A stretch of 20,896 nucleotides of DNA from Candidatus Rifleibacteriota bacterium (lineage in GTDB: Bacteria > Riflebacteria > Ozemobacteria > Ozemobacterales > Ozemobacteraceae). The notes beneath the pieces were generated by a model. It made no database searches. It saw nothing but the letters and a program-made list of their open reading frames with translations, and was not told the origin of the DNA. The DNA is taken from NCBI GenBank assembly GCA_029565415.1, contig JAKQOH010000124.1, positions 1 to 20,896 on the forward strand, in the 5' to 3' direction. Below are positions 8,587-15,772 of the stretch, one piece after another (position 1 is the first letter of the stretch; each line of letters starts with the position of its first letter). Both the position numbers and the translations under genes were made by a program.

Positions 8587-8659
8587 GGACAGAGTAGCAC
8601 AATGGTAGTGCACTAGATTGTGGATCTAGCCGTTGCGGGTTCGAGCCCCGTCTCTGTCC
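8587..8659 (+). tRNA. tRNA-His (anticodon GTG)
   Basis: Acceptor GACAGAG/CTCTGTC, preceded by an encoded extra G (-1, 8587) facing C73, the tRNA-His identity pair. The anticodon arm is CTAGA-TTGTGGA-TCTAG and the T arm GCGGG-TTCGAGC-CCCGT. CCA is not encoded. Confidence 0.96.
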
Positions 8660-8676
8660 CCATCCAAAGTTTGCAG

Positions 8677-8750
8677 GCGCTTGTAGCTCAATTGGATAGA
8701 GCAACGGACTTCGGATCCGTAGGCTGAGGGTTCGAATCCTTCCAGGCGCG
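8677..8750 (+). tRNA. tRNA-Arg (anticodon TCG)
   Basis: Acceptor GCGCTTG/CAGGCGC with one T-G pair, anticodon arm ACGGA-CTTCGGA-TCCGT, discriminator G. Acceptor and D arm are close to the upstream tRNA-Arg(TCT). CCA is not encoded. Confidence 0.96.
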
Positions 8751-8755
8751 TATTC

Positions 8756-8827
8756 GGGCCGTTAGCTCAGAGGCAGAGCACCTGCCTTTTAAGCAGGGAG
8801 TCGTTGGTTCGAGTCCAACACGGCTCA
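8756..8827 (+). tRNA. tRNA-Lys (anticodon TTT)
   Basis: Acceptor GGGCCGT/ACGGCTC with one G-T pair, short D loop, anticodon arm CCTGC-CTTTTAA-GCAGG, T arm GTTGG-TTCGAGT-CCAAC, discriminator A. CCA is not encoded. Confidence 0.96.
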
Positions 8828-8848
8828 TCGTTTTATAGATTTGGCAAT

Positions 8849-8868
8849 AACACTTCTCCGGAAGTGTT
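8849..8868 (+). other. Stable hairpin between the two tRNA-Lys genes
   Basis: Perfect 8-bp stem AACACTTC/GAAGTGTT capped by TCCG, closed by C-G: a UNCG-class tetraloop, the most stable kind in RNA. There is no T run after it, so it is not an intrinsic terminator; it ends one base before tRNA-Lys(CTT). Confidence 0.6.
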
Positions 8869-8869
8869 C

Positions 8870-8942
<73 letters not shown>

Positions 8943-8949
8943 CCCGCAG

Positions 8950-8984
8950 ACTCCCGGTGCGCAAGCATCGGGAGTTTGTTTTTT
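8950..8984 (+). terminator. Intrinsic terminator of the tRNA operon
   Basis: ACTCCCGGTGC and GCATCGGGAGT form an 11-bp stem with a single G-T pair around a GCAA-type tetraloop, followed by TTTGTTTTTT. It starts 8 bases after the last tRNA. Confidence 0.93.
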
Positions 8985-9048
8985 CCCCCGATTGCTGGTA
9001 TCCTTCTCCCCGAAGTCACGGACAATCCAGACTGCATCGAGGTGTACC

Positions 9049-10497
9049 ATGCGTGCCAGCCGTATCCTGGGGGCCGCTCTTGCCCTGATCCTTTCCGCTT
9101 CCCCGATAGCGTTTGCCAACAGCGCCAAGCTGCACGTCGATGTCGGCCTGAACCACTTTTACAAGAAGCGGTATCTCGAGGCCTTCAAGGAGTTCCAGAC
9201 GGCCGCCGAGATCGACCCGAAATACGCCGAGGCCCGCTACAACATGGGCCGCGTCTACAAGATCCAGGGCTTTCTGAAGGAAGCGGCGCTCGAGTTCCAG
9301 GCCGCGGTCGCGATCGATCCGAACTACCTCGCCGCCCGCCGCGAACTCGATTCGATCAAGAGCTACCTCCAGCAGGATGTCTCGGCGGCCCTGAAAATCC
9401 AGGGCCAGGAAGAAGCCCTCCGGCAGCGCGTCCAGGAGGCCGGCACCAACACCGCCGAGAAGCGCGCACAGGAGCTGCTCCGCCAGGGGAAGACGGACGC
9501 CGCCCTCCAGGCCTTCGTCGAGGCCGTCCGCAGTGACCCCTACAATGCCCGCCTGCACAAGATGGTGGGCTTTCTGAGTTTCAAACAGGGTCGGTACAGC
9601 AACGCCCTCACGGCCTACGAGCAGGCGAAACGCCAGGCGCCCGACGATCCCGAAATCGATTACGCGCTCGGCCTGATCCACCTCCGGACCCAGAACTACG
9701 AGAAAGCCGCCGAGACGATCGAACGGGCGCTTGCCGCCACGCCGAACATGATCAAGGCCATCTACGCGCTCGGCGAAGCCTACGAAGGCCTGGGCCGGTA
9801 CGAGGATGCGACGTTCCAGTTCCGCAAATGCCTCTCGATCGACCCGAACCTTTCGGAAGCGCAGAGCCGGCTGCGGGAACTTGCCGGCCGCCTCAGCTAC
9901 ACCTACTTCTCGCGAGGTACGTATTACTACCAACAGGGCGAGTTCGAAAAAGCCGAGGCGCTGCTTTCCCTGGCCCGCCAATACGGCGCTCTGACTCCCG
10001 ATCAACGCCGCCAGGTCGAGGAAATGACCGGGGCCGCGCGATACTGGGTGGGCAAGAAAAAGGCCGAGGATGCCGAAAAGGCGGTTCGGCGCGAGATCAC
10101 GTCCAGCGCCTACATCGGCAAGCCCATCAGCATCGAGGATGTCGTCCGGAATCCGACGGCATACATGGGCAAGGCCGTCGAGTGGGAGGGCGATGCCGTG
10201 TATTCCGACGAATCACGGGGGAACGAGCGGTATTTCGTGAATATGAACGGAAGCGTGAATCCCGATTCCAACATGGATTACACATTCGGCATCGTTTTCC
10301 CGAAGAGCCTCCCCAACGATCCCCGCGTAAGCTCCTATTCGCAGATCCGCGTCAAGGGCAAGATCGTCAAGATGGAGAAGCTGCTGAACACCTTCACCAC
10401 GGTTCAGAGCTCCCGTCCCCAGCCGATCATCGAGGCATCCGAGGTGTCCTTCCAGCGCGAAAGCTACCCCGAGGCATTGAATATTCGGTACTATTGA
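9049..10497 (+). CDS. Exported TPR-repeat protein with C-terminal beta-rich domain
   Basis: A 482-aa protein. The signal peptide covers residues 1-23 or 1-26 (ILGAALALILSASPIAFA). About six to seven tetratricopeptide repeats follow, two before residue ~105 (e.g. YLEAFKEFQTAAEIDPKYAE) and the rest between ~140 and 310. A Lys/Glu-rich helical stretch leads to a beta-rich C-terminal domain (about 350-475) beginning AYIGKPISIEDVVRNPTAYM, with YSQIRVKGKIVKM like an OB-type strand. TPRs imply a scaffold for protein complexes in the periplasm or at the envelope; the partner is unknown. An in-frame ATG at 8992 exists, but GAGGTG 4 bases before ATG 9049 and the signal peptide decide the start. The gene follows the tRNA terminator and stands alone. 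Confidence 0.9.
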   Translation: MRASRILGAALALILSASPIAFANSAKLHVDVGLNHFYKKRYLEAFKEFQTAAEIDPKYAEARYNMGRVYKIQGFLKEAALEFQAAVAIDPNYLAARRELDSIKSYLQQDVSAALKIQGQEEALRQRVQEAGTNTAEKRAQELLRQGKTDAALQAFVEAVRSDPYNARLHKMVGFLSFKQGRYSNALTAYEQAKRQAPDDPEIDYALGLIHLRTQNYEKAAETIERALAATPNMIKAIYALGEAYEGLGRYEDATFQFRKCLSIDPNLSEAQSRLRELAGRLSYTYFSRGTYYYQQGEFEKAEALLSLARQYGALTPDQRRQVEEMTGAARYWVGKKKAEDAEKAVRREITSSAYIGKPISIEDVVRNPTAYMGKAVEWEGDAVYSDESRGNERYFVNMNGSVNPDSNMDYTFGIVFPKSLPNDPRVSSYSQIRVKGKIVKMEKLLNTFTTVQSSRPQPIIEASEVSFQRESYPEALNIRYY

Positions 10498-10532
10498 TTG
10501 CCTTCCGCGCGGCCATTCCTCGCATTATTCGC

Positions 10533-10556
10533 GTAGGGGCGCATTGCGATGCGCCC
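10533..10556 (+). repeat. Palindromic repeat, copy 2
   Basis: GTAG plus a near-palindrome, GGGCGCATTG/CGATGCGCCC (10537-10556), one base different from copy 1. It lies 36 bases after the TPR gene and pairs with the inverted copy at 10590. Confidence 0.75.
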
Positions 10557-10589
10557 GGATTCGCCTCGAGCGATGTGGCTTCGGGCACT

Positions 10590-10613
10590 GGGCGGATCAC
10601 GATCCGCCCCTAC
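10590..10613 (-). repeat. Palindromic repeat, copy 3 (inverted)
   Basis: Read on the minus strand: GTAG then GGGCGGATCG/TGATCCGCCC. It has the same architecture as copies 1 and 2 with a C-to-G change in each arm, kept complementary. Copies 2 and 3 face each other across 33 bp, a REP-pair (BIME-like) arrangement. Its TAG is the stop codon of the adjacent methyltransferase-like gene. Confidence 0.75.
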
Positions 10614-11281
10614 GGCCGGTTGCGGCGGAACGACACGGTTTTCGACCGGCTGTGCGCCGGGTCGGTGTCGTTGCGGGCTAATTGATACCTGGAGATATCA
10701 TTCAGGTCGTGCCGCGTGAACCCGTCGGCCTCATACAGCGCCGGGTTCCAGGCGTCGGCGTTGCCGCACTCGCCGTCCTCGGTTTCCCCGATCAGGATGT
10801 ATTCCTGCACGGATGCATGCCGGCGGATCAGATACGTCCAGTCCCCGATCGGCATCCAGGACCAGATCACGAGCTCGGGATCGTATGCCTTCAGGGCTGC
10901 GGCGAGGTCCAGCCGCTCGACCGGAAACACCGTCTCGATGTTCCACGACCCGTTGTCGGTGGCGACGATGCGGATCTGGCGGGGATGCTCCCCCTTTTCC
11001 CTGCGGCGCCGGAACACCCGGTGGATCGCCTCGTTCAGATGCTTCGACAGCCGCCCATCCCCCGCCCCGACCTCGAGAACCCGCGACCAGCCCGCATCGA
11101 CGATGTACGCCGCGAGGGCGTTGACATGCGTGCGGTTGAACACCTCGAACACCGGCCGCGTCTTGTGGATGAACAGGGCGTCCCGCTCTTTCTGCGAAAG
11201 CGCGCAGAATGCCCGACACGCCTCCTCATACGAAGGAAACGCCTCACGCCGGAGGTGGTCGATCGGATCCTTGTCAGCCAT
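10610..11281 (-). CDS. SAM-dependent methyltransferase-like protein
   Basis: A 223-aa protein from ATG 11281. A helical N-terminal segment (FPSYEEACRAFCALSQKERDALFIH) precedes a class I Rossmann fold. SAM motif I is VLEVGAGDGRLSKHL (about 68-82), the acidic second-strand end is IVATDNGSW, and DPELVIWSWMPIGDW is where motif IV would be. The substrate is unknown; the N-terminal part gives no clue. A more upstream ATG exists (11329), but the promoter lies inside that extension, so ATG 11281 is preferred and would be translated from an almost leaderless mRNA. The reading frame stops on the TAG of the neighbouring palindromic repeat. Confidence 0.75.
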   Translation of the reverse strand: MADKDPIDHLRREAFPSYEEACRAFCALSQKERDALFIHKTRPVFEVFNRTHVNALAAYIVDAGWSRVLEVGAGDGRLSKHLNEAIHRVFRRRREKGEHPRQIRIVATDNGSWNIETVFPVERLDLAAALKAYDPELVIWSWMPIGDWTYLIRRHASVQEYILIGETEDGECGNADAWNPALYEADGFTRHDLNDISRYQLARNDTDPAHSRSKTVSFRRNRP

Positions 11282-11290
11282 GATTCCCTG

Positions 11291-11319
11291 AATATACGAC
11301 ACCCTGCCGCTCTTGTGAA
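11291..11319 (-). promoter_or_regulatory. Promoter of the methyltransferase-like gene
   Basis: Minus strand: -35 TTCACA (11314-11319), 17-bp spacer, -10 TATATT (11291-11296). The predicted start at about 11284 is 3 nt before the ATG. Confidence 0.6.
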
Positions 11320-11335
11320 CGCCTGGCATCTTCAG

Positions 11336-11371
11336 ATGAAAACAGCCGGGAGCAGTTCTGCCCCCGGCTGT
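11336..11371 (-). terminator. Intrinsic terminator of the lipoprotein gene
   Basis: Minus strand: ACAGCCGGG (complement of 11363-11371) pairs with CCCGGCTGT (complement of 11342-11350). The interior pairs further (GGCA/TGCT), so the stem is about 13 bp with a tetraloop. TTTT then CATC follows. It lies 22 bp after the gene's stop. Confidence 0.85.
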
Positions 11372-11392
11372 CGGTGAATCGAGAAGCGACGA

Positions 11393-12715
11393 TTACGGCT
11401 GAGCAGCCGCCTGCTTCGTCATCGTGATGGTACCGTTCGGAATCTCGGCATGGGGATTGGTCGACGTCGACTCGATCGTGCCGTTGAAAGTACTGCCCGA
11501 AAGGGTGCCGAAGAACCGAGCCTGGGTGTGATCCTCATCCGCAAACCGCACATATCCGGCAACCTTTCCCCCTTCGGAAACGACGAACCCGTTCACGGCA
11601 ACGAAAGGCGGCAGAGAGTCCGGCTGGGAGTCGGAGAACGACTGGATGAGGCCATTGGCGTCGATGACGACGGTGAAGGCGTCTGCCGTGGCGCCGTTCT
11701 GTGCCGTGCCACTCCACGTGCCCTGGCATGCGGCTTTGTTGCTGATCTTGATTGCCGCCCCGGCTTCTTCGATGCCACCGTTTTGATTCCGGGCCTCATA
11801 GGTGGCACCGGTTTCGCTGGTCATCGTGGCGGTGACATTGATCGTTGTCTGAGGGGTGAGCAGTTGCATCTGAAGTCTGCCGTTCGCCAGAATTGCATAA
11901 TTGCCGCTGCTGAAATCGAACATGTTGGTGTGGGTCAAATGACCGTTGAGATCGGCGTGGAAAGCGCCATACTCGTTATCCCCGCTGGGATCCAGGAGCC
12001 ACCAGCCATGGATGGTTTCGTTGGTCAATACATTGGTCACCTGGCCTGCGGCGGTGGTGGCATCGGCGTTGAAAGCTGCCAGATCGACATTTTCGAGCGC
12101 TTCGGCATTGTTTGCGATCGTGTTCGAGATGTCTTTGGCGATCGATGCAATTCGGTCGCGGCTGTTCTGCGTCTGGCCTTCCAGGAAGTTTTCGAAGCTG
12201 GGAGCAATGGGATTGTTGGCCACCCATTTGCTGTACACGAGAACGCTTGCCGTTGTCGAGGCGTCGACGCTGAGGGGTGTGATGTCACCTTCCGAGATGC
12301 TGTTGTCGACGAGCATGCCCTTCAGCATGGGAATGGCAGTATCGCCTCGGACCAATTCGACCAGATACTCCGTACCTGCGATGGGCAGCGAAGCCGTTCC
12401 GACGATCTGGGTGTTCGTGGGGGACGTTGCCACATCGACAAAAACCGGAGTGCCGGCGGCTCCATTCGTATAGGGGGTGACTCTGAACTGGAGTTTTTCA
12501 GCAGCAATGCTGATCGGTGCCACTTGCCCGCGGACAGCAGCCGCAAAGGGGATTGGTGCTGCGCCGCCCGCAGCGCCTCCTGTGGATGCGACGATGGCAA
12601 TCACAAATGCAGCTCCCAGAAGGGTGCCGATACCACCGCCGCCGCCGCAGCCGGCGACGACGATCATGGCGCCGATCAGGGAGACGCCGAGCATGAGACA
12701 CAGGAGCTTCCTCAT
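11393..12715 (-). CDS. Lipoprotein of unknown function
   Basis: Not recognised. The 440-aa product has a lipoprotein signal peptide ending in a lipobox, VVAGC (Cys22), followed at once by a Gly-rich tract and a second hydrophobic Ala/Gly stretch (about 28-60). Residues 60-160 and 225-440 are rich in Thr, Asn, Ser and alternating hydrophobics, suggesting beta-sandwich or lipocalin-like sheets (TTINVTATMTSETGATYEAR; AGYVRFADEDHTQARFFG). A helical stretch lies between them (about 160-225). The Gly/Thr/Asn-rich composition suits a surface or outer-membrane lipoprotein. GGAGG lies about 10 bases before the ATG. It is divergent from the secreted-protein gene at 13103 and has its own terminator. Confidence 0.8.
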   Translation of the reverse strand: MRKLLCLMLGVSLIGAMIVVAGCGGGGGIGTLLGAAFVIAIVASTGGAAGGAAPIPFAAAVRGQVAPISIAAEKLQFRVTPYTNGAAGTPVFVDVATSPTNTQIVGTASLPIAGTEYLVELVRGDTAIPMLKGMLVDNSISEGDITPLSVDASTTASVLVYSKWVANNPIAPSFENFLEGQTQNSRDRIASIAKDISNTIANNAEALENVDLAAFNADATTAAGQVTNVLTNETIHGWWLLDPSGDNEYGAFHADLNGHLTHTNMFDFSSGNYAILANGRLQMQLLTPQTTINVTATMTSETGATYEARNQNGGIEEAGAAIKISNKAACQGTWSGTAQNGATADAFTVVIDANGLIQSFSDSQPDSLPPFVAVNGFVVSEGGKVAGYVRFADEDHTQARFFGTLSGSTFNGTIESTSTNPHAEIPNGTITMTKQAAAQP

Positions 12716-13001
12716 TTTGGATATTCCTCCACAACCTTCAAATTTTTTCGTGACCGGGAATTGAAGAACGTCCGAGAGAATAGCACACTTTGACGTTCGG
12801 TGAAAGCAACGGCACCGATTGGGGCCTGGCGATCGTCGAGTCCTGGAGCCAACGTGGAGGTTCGAGGAGTCTGTCTGGGGCGGGGCGGTACGTTCGATCT
12901 TTGGGCAGGGTGTGCAGAAAATTGGCAGTTCGGGATCCGGGGAGGAATGCCGATACTTTTATGTACCGCATTTGGGGCTGATATTCAGGCAAACCGTAAA
13001 G
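12716..13001. other. Divergent intergenic region upstream of the sigma-54 promoter
   Basis: Noncoding by codon texture: the short open frames here lack ribosome-binding sites and recognisable products. GCGGTAC (12885-12891) and its complement GTACCGC (12963-12969) lie 71 bp apart, upstream of the sigma-54 promoter where enhancer sites are expected. A weak extended -10 (TGCTATTCT, minus strand, near 12780) could serve the lipoprotein gene. Confidence 0.4.
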
Positions 13002-13017
13002 TGGCATGAATGTTGCT
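13002..13017 (+). promoter_or_regulatory. Sigma-54 (-24/-12) promoter
   Basis: TGGCATGAATGTTGCT matches the consensus TGGCAY-R-N4-TTGCW, with GG and GC separated by exactly 10 bases. Transcription should start near 13027, giving a leader of about 75 nt before the ATG at 13103. Such promoters need an enhancer-binding ATPase activator, which is not encoded in the window. Confidence 0.75.
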
Positions 13018-13102
13018 TCCTTGATGCGTTCACAACGTCCGGAGCAACTCGTCAGAGCAAACCGTCCGGCAGCTTTACCGATCTGATGGAGGATCCATCC
13101 CC

Positions 13103-13681
13103 ATGTTCCGCAGTATTTCGATCGTTTGTTTTGTCATCGTTTGTCTGTTCAGCTTTTTGGCAGCGCCGGTCTCGGCCCAGGGCTACAATGACCTCGAGCT
13201 GGCCCCGGTCAGCGCCCCCCAGGGTTTCGAAAACAGCGTCAGCTTCGAAATCGCCTATTTCCAGAAGGTGAACGGTCAGAAGTTCGAAGTGTTCCCGCCG
13301 CGTGCCGAGAAAGAGAAAGATCTCGACCTGATCATGGCCCAGATCGTGCGCCATGTCATCGACACCGAATACAACGCCAAGGGCCGCTACCTCGACGAGA
13401 CGACCCTCAACGACTCGACCCCCCAGGAGATCCAGCACCTCGTTTCGACCGACTTCGTCAGCAAGGCCTGGGGCAAATCCGGGCAGAAGGAAATCACGCA
13501 TTACCTCCAGCAGAACAGCAACTTTCTCAAGCTGTTCCGGTTCGATGCCTATCTCGACTACGCCGATGACAAAGGCAGCTTCTTCAGCGGCCTCGACACG
13601 AACCCCGTCCTGTTCCGCTTCGGCCAGGAGCGCGGTCGCGACGTCGTGACGATCGTTTTCGTCAACCAGTCCGCCGAGTAA
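13103..13681 (+). CDS. Small secreted protein under sigma-54 control, hypothetical
   Basis: Not recognised. The 192-aa protein has a clear Sec signal peptide (about 1-25, ending APVSA before QG). The mature part is soluble, with no cysteine after the signal and no membrane helix. Visible stretches are SFEIAYFQKVNGQKFEVFPP, an acidic and basic helix (EKEKDLDLIMAQIVRHVID) and a C-terminal strand-like RDVVTIVFVNQSAE. GGAGG lies 10 bases before the ATG. The gene is monocistronic, between a sigma-54 promoter and a strong terminator. The promoter suggests expression tied to a condition-specific programme such as nitrogen status, motility/pili or envelope stress; I cannot choose among them. Confidence 0.8.
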   Translation: MFRSISIVCFVIVCLFSFLAAPVSAQGYNDLELAPVSAPQGFENSVSFEIAYFQKVNGQKFEVFPPRAEKEKDLDLIMAQIVRHVIDTEYNAKGRYLDETTLNDSTPQEIQHLVSTDFVSKAWGKSGQKEITHYLQQNSNFLKLFRFDAYLDYADDKGSFFSGLDTNPVLFRFGQERGRDVVTIVFVNQSAE

Positions 13682-13686
13682 CCCAC

Positions 13687-13742
13687 AAAAAAACACCGGC
13701 CGGATCCCGCCTCGTGGCGGTCGATCCGGCCGGTTTCGTTTT
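13687..13742. terminator. Bidirectional intrinsic terminator
   Basis: Perfect 12-bp stem ACCGGCCGGATC/GATCCGGCCGGT (13695-13706 with 13723-13734) with an inner CCGCC-TCGT-GGCGG hairpin. It is flanked by seven A residues on the left (13687-13693) and TTTCGTTTT on the right. It separates the convergent secreted-protein and ABC-F genes and should work in both directions. Confidence 0.92.
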
Positions 13743-13750
13743 CCGGCCGA

Positions 13751-15406
13751 TCAGTTCGCGGAAGCGGCGCCCACGCCACTTCGGCTTTCACGCTCTTCGG
13801 TGGTCTTGCGGAGATAGTAGTCGTAATCACCCTCGTAGGACTTCAGGGCGCCGTGGTCGATTTCGAATACCCGGTTCACGAGATGATGCAGGAAATACCG
13901 GTCGTGACTGACGATCATGACCGTTCCATCGAAGTTCTGCAGCGCCTCGAGAAGCACCTCGCGGCTGGCGATGTCGAGATGGTTCGTCGGTTCGTCGAGC
14001 ACGAGGAAGTTCACTGGCTGGGCCAGCAGGCAGGCGAGCATGACGCGCGTCTTCTCGCCGCCCGAGAGGATCGATACCTTCTTGTCGGAATCGTCGCCCG
14101 AGAACTGGAACGCGCCGAGCAGGTTCTTGATATACCCGACACTGGCCAGGGGAAGCCGCTCCTGGAGCTCCTCGAACACGGTGCGCTCGGGCTTGAGCAC
14201 GTCGCAGGAATACTGGCTGAAATATCCCAGTTGAATGCCTGCGCCAAGGCTGAACGTGCCGCCTGTTGCCTCGGTCTGCTGGCTCACGATCTTGAGGAAC
14301 GTGGATTTTCCCGCGCCGTTGACACCCGTGACGGCGATCTTGTTGCACCGCACCACGGTGCCGGTGACACCCGAAAAGACGGGAACCGACCGGCCGTCGG
14401 GAAGCGGCCAGGTTTTCGCCAAGTCCTTGAAGCTTGCCACGATGTCGCCGCTGCGCTTCGATGGCGGAAACTCGAACTTGATGACCTTGGGATCGGGCGG
14501 CACGACGATCCGCTCGATCTTCTCGATCGTCTTCACCCGCGACTGGACCTGGGCGGCATGGGAAGCGCGGGCCGCGAACCGGGCGATGAACTCCTCTTCC
14601 TTCGCCAGCATCGCCTGCTGACGCTTCTGGGCCGCGAGGAGCTGCTCGCGCCGGATCACCCGTTCCCGCAGGTAGAAATCATAGTCTCCGCTATAGGTGG
14701 TGATCGTCTCGCCCGCGACCTCGATGGTGCGGTTGCAGACACGCGTCATGAACTCCCGGTCGTGGCAGGTCATCACCAGCGAGCCCTTGAACTCCTTCAG
14801 CCAGCCCTCGAGCCAGAGAATCGACTCGATGTCGAGGTGGTTCGTCGGCTCGTCGATCAGCAGCACGTCGGGATTCAGCAGCAGGATACGGGCGAGGGCG
14901 ATCCGCATCTTCCAGCCGCCCGAAAAGGTTTCGACGGGCTGCTCCCACCGGTCTGGGCCGATGCCCAGGCCGTTCAGGATCGTTTGGGCGTGCGTTTCCT
15001 TTTCATACCCGTCCAGATGCATGAACTCTTCCTGGATCTTGCCGTAGCGGGCCATCGCGGCATCGTCGAAGCCCCCGTCGGGGTCGGCCATGCGGTGCTC
15101 GAGCTCGTGAAGCTCTTTCCCGAGTTTGTAGACCCTTCCGGCGCCGGCCAGCACTTCTTCGAGAGCGGATCTGCCCGCCATCTCGCCCACCGTCTGGGAG
15201 AAATACCCGACGACGATGCCGGGAAGCACCGACACTTCCCCTTCGTCCGGCTTCTCTTCGCCCGTGATCAGGCGGAACACCGTGGTCTTGCCCGCGCCGT
15301 TGGGGCCGACGAGGCCGATCTTGTCCCCTGGCCGCACCAGGAAACTCGCATTCTGGAACAGGATTCGTTTGCCGTACGAGAGTTTGACGTTCGATAAATT
15401 GATCAT
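13751..15406 (-). CDS. ABC-F family ATPase (ribosome-associated, EttA/Uup/YdiF type)
   Basis: A 551-aa protein with two ATP-binding cassettes and no membrane domain. The first has Walker A GPNGAGKT (34-41), signature FSGGWKMR and Walker B LLIDEPTNHLD. The second has GVNGAGKS, LSGGEKTR and LVLDEPTNHLD, with SHDRYFL as the H-loop. A charged linker lies between them (about 240-305, AAQKRQQAMLAKEEEFIARF), the P-site tRNA-interaction motif of ABC-F factors. Members act on translating ribosomes, as translation factors or in antibiotic protection; sequence alone does not separate these, and the general layout with a first-domain arm helix suggests a housekeeping member. There is no clear ribosome-binding site before ATG 15406. 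Confidence 0.95.
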   Translation of the reverse strand: MINLSNVKLSYGKRILFQNASFLVRPGDKIGLVGPNGAGKTTVFRLITGEEKPDEGEVSVLPGIVVGYFSQTVGEMAGRSALEEVLAGAGRVYKLGKELHELEHRMADPDGGFDDAAMARYGKIQEEFMHLDGYEKETHAQTILNGLGIGPDRWEQPVETFSGGWKMRIALARILLLNPDVLLIDEPTNHLDIESILWLEGWLKEFKGSLVMTCHDREFMTRVCNRTIEVAGETITTYSGDYDFYLRERVIRREQLLAAQKRQQAMLAKEEEFIARFAARASHAAQVQSRVKTIEKIERIVVPPDPKVIKFEFPPSKRSGDIVASFKDLAKTWPLPDGRSVPVFSGVTGTVVRCNKIAVTGVNGAGKSTFLKIVSQQTEATGGTFSLGAGIQLGYFSQYSCDVLKPERTVFEELQERLPLASVGYIKNLLGAFQFSGDDSDKKVSILSGGEKTRVMLACLLAQPVNFLVLDEPTNHLDIASREVLLEALQNFDGTVMIVSHDRYFLHHLVNRVFEIDHGALKSYEGDYDYYLRKTTEERESRSGVGAASAN

Positions 15407-15443
15407 GACGTTCTGCCGTGTCTGTTTCTGAAATGGGGATGGA

Positions 15444-15466
15444 AAGCCGGCGACGAAACCCCGGCT
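15444..15466 (-). terminator. Weak terminator-like hairpin after the 53-aa gene
   Basis: AAGCCGG/CCGGCTT, 7-bp stem with a 9-10-nt loop, starting at the stop codon. Only three T residues follow, so termination may be partial and allow read-through to the ABC-F gene. Confidence 0.4.
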
Positions 15467-15628
15467 TCAGGGCGTCTTTCGGACGAGGATCCAGGTCGTG
15501 CCGTGGCTGCCGGCCCGGCCGCAGGGTGGGAACACCTCCGCCTTCTTGAAAGTTCGCGTGGCTTCCGGGTGGTCCTTGCACTTGTAAATGCCGCCGATGA
15601 CGCACCGGTCTCCGGTTTTTCCGTTCAT
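15467..15628 (-). CDS. 53-aa small protein, YjzC-like
   Basis: A short gene encoding MNGKTGDRCVIGGIYKCKDH followed by a hydrophilic stretch, FPPCGRAG, and HGTTWILVRK at the C-terminus. The layout (T-G-D, G-x-Y near the start, F-P-P-C, then a final tryptophan strand) recalls the small YjzC-like family of uncertain function. The three cysteines (9, 17, 36) and two histidines (20, 42) could bind zinc, giving a rubredoxin- or ribbon-like mini-fold. AAGGA sits 6 bases before the ATG. It ends 60 bp upstream of the ABC-F gene on the same strand, possibly the same transcript. Function unknown. Confidence 0.7.
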   Translation of the reverse strand: MNGKTGDRCVIGGIYKCKDHPEATRTFKKAEVFPPCGRAGSHGTTWILVRKTP

Positions 15629-15748
15629 GACATGTCCTTCGATTCCGCAGATTTCGATTGTCTCGAGGAAGAGCCCATGGTATCACAAATACAGAGAGAA
15701 ATGGGCGGTTCGTGTTCGGACGAAAGCATAATGATATATAAAATAAGG

Positions 15749-15754
15749 TATACT
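15749..15754 (+). promoter_or_regulatory. Candidate -10 of the endonuclease-GT operon
   Basis: TATACT in a local A+T-rich patch (15729-15754) 18 bases before the chosen ATG. No convincing -35 at 16-18 bp. Weak prediction. Confidence 0.35.
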
Positions 15755-15772
15755 CGTAAGGCGGGCGGCTGG

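Noticed and set aside
8165..8704. 179-codon minus-strand frame with phrases such as DLNPRHPPWQGGALPTELF
   Set aside because: This is the well-known false protein produced by reading tRNA genes backwards; it overlaps five tRNAs.
8992..9048. N-terminal extension of the TPR protein
   Set aside because: The ATG at 9049 has a good ribosome-binding site and begins a clean signal peptide; the extension has neither.
12800..13009. 69-codon plus-strand frame in the divergent intergenic region
   Set aside because: No ribosome-binding site, implausible translation, and it runs across the sigma-54 promoter.
13853..15397. 514-codon plus-strand open frame
   Set aside because: Antisense of the ABC-F gene, which has all Walker and signature motifs on the minus strand.
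15503..15730. N-terminal extension of the endonuclease-like gene
   Set aside because: It overlaps the 53-aa gene antisense, would bury the signal peptide, and precedes the likely -10 element.
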